Shown here one piece after another: positions 1-8,300 of a stretch of DNA of 14,964 bases. Below the pieces are notes generated by a model. The model did not search any database. It was not told the DNA's origin and saw only the letters and a program-made list of their open reading frames with translations. The DNA lies in contig CAZTHC010000027.1 in assembly GCA_964613425.1 (NCBI GenBank), positions 1-14,964 on the forward strand. The letters are read 5' to 3'. Both the position numbers and the translations under genes were made by a program. Within the stretch, counting starts at the first letter, position 1. The number at the start of each line of letters is the position of its first letter. This DNA is from CAZTHC01 sp964613425. GTDB taxonomy: Bacteria > Bacillota > Clostridia > TANB77 > CAG-508.

Positions 1-45
1 TCTTATTTTATTATACATCATTCAAATCTATTTATCAATTAATTT

Positions 46-1470
46 TTATTGTTTAGTTGGAATTCTTATAACAACTTCTGTACCTTTTCCAACTTCACTC
101 TTTATATCTATATTTCCACTATTTTTATCTAAAATTTCTTTTGCTATAGATAGTCCTAGTCCTGTACCACCCATTTCTCTAGTTCTTGCTTTATCTACTC
201 TATAAAATCTTTCAAATATTCTTGTTAAATCTTGTTCTGGTATTCCTATTCCATTATCAATTATTTTAATATATGCATCATTATATACAAATCCAACATA
301 TATTTTTATTATTCCACCTTTTTTTGTATATTTAATACTATTTGTTAAAATGTTTAATACAACTCTTTCAATTCCATCTTTATCTGCAAAAACTGGGGGT
401 ACATTTGCTGTAACAAAGCATTCTACCTTATGTTCCTTCTTTTCTACTTCTAATTGTAAACTTTCTTCGCACTTTTTAACAAGTTCACCTAAATCAAATT
501 CAGATTTCTCCCATTTTGTATTGTTATTATCATATTTTGAAAGAGTAAGCAAATCACTAACTAATCTTGCCATTCTTCTAGATTCTGAAGCAATTACTCC
601 TAAAAATTTATCTTGAATTTCCTTTTCGTATTCTCCCTCTAGCAAAGTATCTGCATATCCCATAATTGATGTAATTGGAGTTTTTAATTCGTGAGAAACA
701 TCAGCTACAAATTCTTTTCTCATATTATCTAGTCTTACATGCTCTGTAATATCTTGTATAACTACCATCATTCCTGCTGGTCTATCATTTTCGTTTTTGA
801 AAGGTGCAAAAAACATATTTACACATTTATCTTGTACATTAGTTCTCTGTTCTGTAGTCGCCCAGTCTTCTAAATATATAATTTTTTCTAAATTTATATT
901 TACATTTATTTTTTTAAATATCTTTTCAAAATTATTATCTTCTGGTGTTAATAGCAATATTTTTGAAGCTGCTGGATTAATATGGATTATCTCTCCTTCG
1001 ATATTAAAAGCTATAATACCATCAGTCATATGTAATAATATTGTTTCTATTTGTTTCTTTTGTCTTGACACTTCATTTAAGTTTTCTTTTAACTCATTTG
1101 TCATCGCCCCAAAAGCCTGTACTAAGTCATCTATTTCACTTTTACTATTTTTCCCTTCTGTTATTGTAGTTAACTCAACTTCTTCTCCTGCTACAACTTT
1201 TTCTGCACTTTTTACTAACTTGGCAATAGGTGCAATTATTACCTTTGAAACAAATAAGCCAACCATAATACAAATAAACGCAAAAATTCCTATTGTTACT
1301 AATGTAATTGTTCTTATTTGATTAATTTGTGATTCTATTGCCTCTTTTTCTGTAACTGTAATCCCTAAGTTTTCCAATGAAAACATATAAAAAATTCCTA
1401 ATCCCGTAATTATTACAATTCCTAAAACTGCAAATATTAATATTATTTTAATTTGAATATTTTTTAACAT
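46..1470 (-). CDS. walK: WalK/PhoR-type membrane sensor histidine kinase
   Basis: This is a membrane sensor kinase that autophosphorylates on histidine and passes the phosphate to the regulator encoded just upstream (1525-2259). Two membrane segments (about residues 8-30 and 54-76) flank a short extracytoplasmic loop of roughly 23 residues, so there is no large external sensor domain. A HAMP region follows (about 76-130), then a PAS domain (about 140-245). The dimerisation and phosphoacceptor motif is DVSHELKTPITS, with His260. The ATPase domain shows an N box (N373 to N377), DNGIGIP (from D406) and GGTGLGLSIAKEIL (from G434). The length of 474 residues suits a short-loop WalK or PhoR. The ATG follows a good GGAGG site. 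The pair resembles WalRK of Firmicutes more than PhoPR, mainly because of its partner. The walHIJ genes that follow in bacilli would lie beyond the window edge and cannot be judged. Confidence 0.85.
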   Translation of the reverse strand: MLKNIQIKIILIFAVLGIVIITGLGIFYMFSLENLGITVTEKEAIESQINQIRTITLVTIGIFAFICIMVGLFVSKVIIAPIAKLVKSAEKVVAGEEVELTTITEGKNSKSEIDDLVQAFGAMTNELKENLNEVSRQKKQIETILLHMTDGIIAFNIEGEIIHINPAASKILLLTPEDNNFEKIFKKINVNINLEKIIYLEDWATTEQRTNVQDKCVNMFFAPFKNENDRPAGMMVVIQDITEHVRLDNMRKEFVADVSHELKTPITSIMGYADTLLEGEYEKEIQDKFLGVIASESRRMARLVSDLLTLSKYDNNNTKWEKSEFDLGELVKKCEESLQLEVEKKEHKVECFVTANVPPVFADKDGIERVVLNILTNSIKYTKKGGIIKIYVGFVYNDAYIKIIDNGIGIPEQDLTRIFERFYRVDKARTREMGGTGLGLSIAKEILDKNSGNIDIKSEVGKGTEVVIRIPTKQ

Positions 1471-1487
1471 TTTTCCTCCAATTGCAT

Positions 1488-1508
1488 AAAAGCGGGCTTT
1501 CGGCCCGC
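1488..1508 (-). terminator. Intrinsic terminator-like hairpin between regulator and kinase genes
   Basis: Read on the minus strand, a GCGGGC / GCCCGC stem with a five-base CGAAA loop is followed at once by TTTT. It is conspicuously GC-rich for this DNA. It lies after the regulator stop and before the kinase ribosome binding site, so it would act as an attenuator that lowers kinase output relative to regulator, or as a full terminator. No convincing separate kinase promoter is visible in the 54-bp gap, so partial read-through is the likelier reading. Confidence 0.75.
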
Positions 1509-1524
1509 CTAAATTAATACTTAT

Positions 1525-2259
1525 CTATTTTGTTGCTAGGTAATAACCTACGCCTCTTTTTGTTATTAGTATTTTAGGATTTGCTGTATCTTTTTCAATT
1601 TTTTCTCTTATTCTTCTAACTGTAACATCTACAGTTCTAATATCTCCGTAATACTCATAACCCCATACTTTTTCTAATAACATTTCTCTTGTTATAACTT
1701 GCCCTGGTTGTGTTGCTAAGAATTTTAAAACTTCAAATTCTCTTAATGTTAAATCTATTACTTCTCCACTAACCTTTGCTTCAAACTTATCTAAATCTAA
1801 TTTTAGAAGTCCAACTTCCATTACATTTCCATTTTGTTCTGTATCAGCATCATTATTTTTTGATGATACATTAACATCAGCTTTTCTTAAATTTGCTTTT
1901 ATTCTAGCCATTAATTCTCTAACGCTAAATGGTTTTGTAACATAATCATCTGCACCTAATTCTAATCCTAATATTTTATCTATTTCTTCATCTTTTGCTG
2001 TTAACATTAAAATTGGCACATTCAAATAATTTCTTATTCTTTTGCAAACTGTTAAGCCATCTAGTTTTGGTAGCATTATATCTAACAAAATTAAATCTGG
2101 TTTTTTATTTAATGCAATTTCCACAGCTGAAACGCCGTCGTTTGCTTCAAGTGTATCATATCCTTCTTTTTGTAAGTTGTACACTAATATGTCTACTATA
2201 GGTTTTTCATCATCAACTATTAATATTGTTTTTTTATTATATACAATTTCCTCTTCCAC
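1525..2259 (-). CDS. walR: WalR-type OmpR-family response regulator
   Basis: This is a DNA-binding response regulator of 244 residues. The receiver domain (about residues 10-125) has the acidic pair D16/D17, the phosphoacceptor D60 in LLDIMLPKLDG, T87 and K109 in DDYVTKPF. A linker rich in N, D and S leads to a C-terminal winged-helix domain (about 148-242), containing REFEVLKFL and DIRTVDVTVRRIREKIE. These stretches are very close to WalR (YycF) of Firmicutes. The start is GTG at 2257-2259, preceded by AAAGGGG at a seven-base distance. The nearby upstream ATG is out of frame. The gene comes first in a two-gene unit with the kinase. A promoter and a WalR-like box lie directly upstream, which suggests autoregulation. 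PhoP is the alternative name, less likely on sequence. Confidence 0.88.
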   Translation of the reverse strand: MEEEIVYNKKTILIVDDEKPIVDILVYNLQKEGYDTLEANDGVSAVEIALNKKPDLILLDIMLPKLDGLTVCKRIRNYLNVPILMLTAKDEEIDKILGLELGADDYVTKPFSVRELMARIKANLRKADVNVSSKNNDADTEQNGNVMEVGLLKLDLDKFEAKVSGEVIDLTLREFEVLKFLATQPGQVITREMLLEKVWGYEYYGDIRTVDVTVRRIREKIEKDTANPKILITKRGVGYYLATK

Positions 2260-2300
2260 AAAGGTTCCCCTTTCATAAACAAATCTATTATAATAATTAT

Positions 2301-2329
2301 TTTATATCACATTAATTGATTTTGTACAA
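2301..2329 (-). promoter_or_regulatory. Sigma-A promoter for the walR-walK unit
   Basis: On the minus strand, a -35 TTGTAC is separated by 17 bases from a -10 TATAAA, and the -10 is preceded by TGA as an extended -10 element. It lies about 40 bases upstream of the GTG start, giving a short leader. The upstream glucan synthase gene runs in the same direction and has no clear terminator, so some read-through into walR is possible. Confidence 0.65.
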
Positions 2330-2339
2330 GTTTTTTACA
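2323..2339 (-). promoter_or_regulatory. WalR-like direct-repeat box over the -35 region
   Basis: On the minus strand, TGTAAA and TGTACA are separated by exactly five bases. The published WalR (YycF) consensus is TGTWAH-N5-TGTWAH. Eleven of twelve half-site positions fit; the mismatch is the C in the second half. The second half-site overlaps the -35 of the promoter for the regulator gene itself, the place expected for self-repression. The assignment rests on the match and position only. Confidence 0.5.
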
Positions 2340-2370
2340 AATTTTTTATTTTTTTATTTATAAATTTGTT

Positions 2371-5300
2371 TTATATAATTACTTCAATTTCATAAATCTG
2401 TCCGTTATCTAATAATTTAATTCTTTTTTCCTCCTCTTCAACCCCATTAATTATCATTTTATCAATTTGTCCGCAATTTCTTTTTTGTGGATTTTTTACT
2501 TTAATATTGTACACACTTGTTTTATATTTATATTGAATAGTATATTCCTCCCATTTGCTTGAAATACATGGTTCTAAAAAAATATATCCGCTTCGTATTT
2601 TAAAGCCTAGTATATTTTCTACTCCAGCTTTATAAAACCAGCTACTAGAACCAGTATACCATGTCCAACCGCCCCTACCTACTAAATTATTTGCTCCATA
2701 TATATCTGCTGAAATAACATATGGTTCTACTTTATACTTTTGTGCCATTTCTCTTGTTCGTGCATGCTCTATTGGATTAATCATTTTGTAATATTCCTCT
2801 GCCTTATCTCCAAAACCTAAATAAGTTAGTGCAATTATTACCCATACTGCTGCATGTGTATATTGTCCTCCATTTTCTCTTACTCCTGGTAAATATGCTT
2901 TTATATATCCTGGTTCTATTTTTCCCTTATTAAACGGAGGATCTAATAATTTAATTATTCCGTTTTCTTTGTCTATTAAATGATTTTCTAAACTTTCTAG
3001 TGCTATATATTTTTTATCATTATCTGCTGCTTTAGATATTACTCCCCAACTTTGTGAAATACTATCTATTCTACATTCTTCATTTTCAATACTTCCTAAT
3101 GTTTCTCCATTATCAGTAAATGCTCTTTTAAACCATCTACCATCCCAACATATACTATTAAGTGATTTCTTTAATTTCAAGTTTATATCTTCATATCTTG
3201 CAGTTTTTTCTTCATCGCCTTTAACTTTGCATATTGGTATAAATTTATTCAATATGTCATATAAAAAGAATCCTAACCATACACTCTCACCTTTTCCTTT
3301 ATTACCAACTGTATTAAGTCCATCATTCCAGTCTCCAGAGCCAATTTTAGGAATACCATTTTCTCCAAAGTTTAATGACTTTTCAATTGACTTTATGCAA
3401 TGCTCATATATTGAACCGCTAATATCACTTTTTTCATATATATCATATCTTTCATCTATATCTTCACTTAATAGTTCTCCTGAAAGATATGGTACTTTTA
3501 CATCTAGGAATTCATAATCACTAGTTGCCTCTAAATACTCTGCTACCGAATAACATAGCCATAATAAATCATCTGAAAACTTAGTTCTAATTCCTCTTTT
3601 TGTTTCCTCATGCCACCAGTGTTCAACATCTCCTTCTAAGAATTGATGTTCACAGTGTCTAATAATTTGTTTTTTCATAAATTCAATATCTAAATATTTT
3701 AATGCTAGTGTATCTTGTAACTGGTCTCTAAACCCTATTGCTCCTCCTGACTGGTAGTAACCTGTTTTTGCCCATAGCCTAGATGTAATAGTTTGATATA
3801 TACTCCAACCATTAAGCATTATATTTATTGACTCTATTGGAGTTTTTACTTTAATTGTATTTAATAAACCATTCCAATACTGTTTAATTTTTTTCAATTC
3901 TTCTGTACAATTTGATATTTTTGAATACTTATATGACATATCTTTTGTATTAATTATACTTTCTTCTTTTCCAAATACTAAAGATATTTCTTTGTTTTCA
4001 TATGGGTCTAGTTGCACTTTTATTTCAAATGCAACACATGGTTTTTCTCCAAATCCGGATTTATTATCTAAATTAACATTTGTCACTCCCTTAGGAATTT
4101 CAAGAGTCTTTAAACCTATAAATTTATTTTTATTTCCTGTGAACGAATTTATTATTTCACTACTAGTAGCATACAATATATCGTTTTTAAATTCATTACT
4201 ATATACTTTTTTAGCATATACCATATTTCCATCTTTTCTTACATCTATAAATCCTAAAGACTTCAATTCATCCTCAGCCATTGCAATTTTCAGGTAATAT
4301 ATTATTGATATTTCTTTTTTGCTTGCAGTTGTATTATTTAGTTTTATTATATTAATCTTTGTTGCATCATTTTTAGGAACAAAAACCTGTAGTTCTTGCA
4401 ATATCCCATTATACATCATTTTATATTTTGCATATCCAAAACCATAAGTTACATTCATATCTATATTTTTCTTATTTAAACTATTGTTAAATGACCATAT
4501 ATTCCCATTTATTTTATCTTTTAAATATATTATTTCTGAAGGAATATCTAACACCTGATTGTTATTCCAAACAGTTAATCTATTTAATCTACAATTTTCG
4601 CTCCAAGTATATCCGCCTAAATTTTGAGTTACTAATGTTCCAAATTTTTCATTTGCCATTATATGGCTCCACACAGTTGGAAGTTTTTTATTTTTATTAA
4701 TTTTTATATTATATTCTTCACCACTCTCAGAAAAACCACCATACTCATTATTGTATTTTAAGTTCTGAGCATTATCTATTTCCGCAGTTTCTGCCTCTTC
4801 TATATAGCTAAAAAATTCCTCTGCAATATTATTTTCTATGTTTATATATTCATCTTCAAGCTCTTTTAATTGAGTAGCTATACTTCCCTTTTGAGCATTA
4901 ATTATTAAATTAGCCGTAACATCTAATAAGTCGATATCTCTTTTACTTACTTCGCTAGAATTAATTACATATATTTCACTATTTTGTAAATAATCTAATT
5001 GCTTGTTTAATATTTCAGAATAAACAGCATCTTTTACATATTGCTCATATGAATTTATTTCTTCATTTAAAATTACAATATTTATATTTATATCTTTAAT
5101 TTTTAAATATTCATATGCTTTTAAAACCTCTGAAACAACATATATATCATTTGCATCTTGTATTTTCACAAGCAATATAGGGACATCTCCAGAAATTCCA
5201 TATTTCCAAAGTTCACTTTGTGAAAACACTTCTTTTGGTACCTCACCAATTTGCAATTTTTTTAATGGGTTTTCAAAAATTAAATATGTTAAAATATTTT

Positions 5301-8300
5301 GATACAGTTCTATTTCTTTTCCTGTTGTTGTTAAATATATCGCCTCTGCTTCTGCCTTTGCCTTTGCTAATTCTATTAATTTGCTTACTTCATTCTGATT
5401 TTTATATTTTGAAATTAAATCTATTACCTCTTGTTTATTATTTGATATACTAATAACAAAATCTAAATATACTTTTTCTTTTGCCTTTATCTTAATTGTT
5501 CTTTTCATTGCTACAACTGAATCTGTAACTAAACCTAATCTCTTTCCTAATGGTTTAGACTCAATTACAGCTTGTGGTATTCCTATATTTTCTCGTCCAA
5601 AAAATTTTTCCTTATCTATTTCATATTCAAAGTCTCCAATTGTCTCATGTTCTGTATTAAAAATGGAACCTAAATACACTTCATTTTGATTTTGTTCTCT
5701 CTTTTTTCTCTGGATTAATACTGAATTTAATTCATCTATATATTCAAATGTTAAAAATAAATTATTAAATGCTGGATGTGCATAATCTTGCTCTTTTAAA
5801 GATAATACTGGTTCAAATGCACTAGTAATTTCAAGAGTTTCGTCATTCCAACCATTATTTTTTATTTCCAATCTTCGTATTTCAACAGCATCGCTTGGTG
5901 AAACAGTTACATAGGTTGTAGTCTCTATATTTCCATCAATTCGTACATATTTTGTTCTATCCGGTGCAAAACTTGTAACATATCTATCTGGTTTTTCAAA
6001 TTCGTTTAATACTGTATTTGCATACACTTTATTTGTTCTAATGTTTTTTATATAAAACAAAATTCCTTGTGAATAATCTTCTGTTTGTTTAAATTTGTTT
6101 ATATAAATATTTCTCCATTTACTAAACCCTGTGCCGTTTAACTTATTACATATTGTATAATTCCCATTTGAAATAACATTACTTCTTTGTATTTTCTCAT
6201 CAAGTTTTGTAAATATTCTTTCTGTATATGTTTCATAATCTTTTGCCTTAATTTTTTCAACTTTTTCTTTTTTCTCTTTAGTTATAATTGCTTTATCTGG
6301 CATTCTTTCTTGCAATAAAATATCTATTGCTTCTATTTCTGGATTTTTATTGAATCTATTGTTCATTACTTCACTATTTATTAAATTATTTATTGATATT
6401 AATATTAATCCCTGATGATGTGCCATATATGTTTTTATCAAAGCATTTTTCTGCCCATATTTTAATCTTGCTGTTGTAAAATCAATAGCTTCATAAAATC
6501 CATATTTATTATACATTCCTTCATTTTCTAATATTTTCAAGTTTTTAATTACTTCCTTAGGTTCATATACAATTGCAAGTATCAATCCATACGAAGAAAC
6601 CACCATTTCATCTGCCAAGCCTCTTTTAAGCCCAAGCCATGGTATTCCAAACGCTTTGTATTGATAGTTAAAATTTAAATCTCTTAAATTGTATGCAGAC
6701 TCTGATATTCCCCAAATAATACCTAATTTTTTTGCATATTCTCTTTGACTCATAATCATAAATTTGCAAGATTCATCCAATAAACTTCCTGAGTGCATCT
6801 TCATATTTATATTTGGCATTAGATATTCAAATGCTGTACCTGACCATGAAATAAGACCTTTATATCCATTTAAAGAAGTTAATGTTCTACTTAAATTATT
6901 CCAATGTTTTGATGTAATATCTTTTTTAGCAATTGCAACAAAGCTGGCCTGTCTTGCTTCAGATGCTAATAAATCATAATATGAATCTGTAAGCTTGTTT
7001 TCTTCTATATTAAACCCTATTGAAAACAACCTTTTTTTATTGTCAAACAAAACGCTAAAATCTGTTTTATTTATAAAACTCTCCACAAAATTTTTTAAAA
7101 TTATTATTCTATCATCTAATAAGTTTTCTTCTAAGAACTGTTTTACTATATACAAATATCCTATGAAGTTTCCACTGTCTACAGAAGATATATACCTTGG
7201 AAACAATGGCTCTAAGGTTTCAGTATTATACCAATTATATAAATGTCCATTCCATTTTGTTAATTTATTTATTGTGTTTATCATATTTTCTAATAAATCT
7301 ATACATTGCTTTAAATCAATATATTTTAAGTCGTATGCAGATATAACAGCCAACATTCCCAATCCTATATTAGTTGGTGAAGTTCTTCTTGCTATTTTTT
7401 CTCTTCTATCTTCTTGTATATTATCTGGCGGTAAGAAATTGTTTTCTTCGTTAATTAAATCTCTAAAAAAACTCCAAGTTTTATTTCCTACTTCTAATAT
7501 ATATTCTTTTTCCTTAGAATTTAATTGCTCAGCAGGTTTTTTATTATATATTTCTTTACTTACATACCATGCGATTGCAGGACCTATTAACCATAAAACT
7601 CCTAAAATTTTTAAAAATACATTACTTGCCAAAACAAATATTAACCCTATTATTACGTTCGAAATCATATTTTTATAATATGAAAAAATATCAGTTTTTG
7701 CTTGTTTTTCCGCTTCCTCCGCTGTTGTCCATTCAAGCAAATTTTGTTTAGATATTTTCATTCTATAAATAGTCTTCACAATTGCATTTATTGTTTTATA
7801 TGCTTTATTTGGTAAAAAACTTAACTCTAATAAAATTCTTAATATACTTCCTTGTAAATTTGTTACTCTACTTGCAAAGCTTTTGTACGCCGTAATATAA
7901 CCTTGTCCCGGCTCTTTTCTAAAAACTATATAATTTAAATTGTCTAATATTGTAGGAATAAAGATTGTTATTAAAGAAATCCATATTAAGAATTCATTGT
8001 TTTTAACCTTAAATACAGCAATTATTAGTAAAAACATTACAATTATTGTAACAATATTTCTTCTTAAATTATCTAAAATTTTAAATCTTGATAGCGCATT
8101 TAATGGATTTTGTTTTTTCTCTCCCTTTCTGTTTTTTACATAGTTTGTTAGCCATAATGATATTTGAAAATCTCCCCTAATCCACCTATGCATCCTACTT
8201 ACATATGCCATATATTTGTATGGGTATCCATCCATTAATAAAATATCTGAAGCTAATCCACACCTTAAATAACATCCTTCTAGTAAGTCGTGGCTTAAAA

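Noticed and set aside
2337..2369. ACAAATTT ... AAATTTGT inverted repeat after the glucan synthase gene as terminator
   Set aside because: The stem is purely AT-rich apart from one pair, the loop is about 17 bases, and the minus strand has A-runs and no T-run after it.
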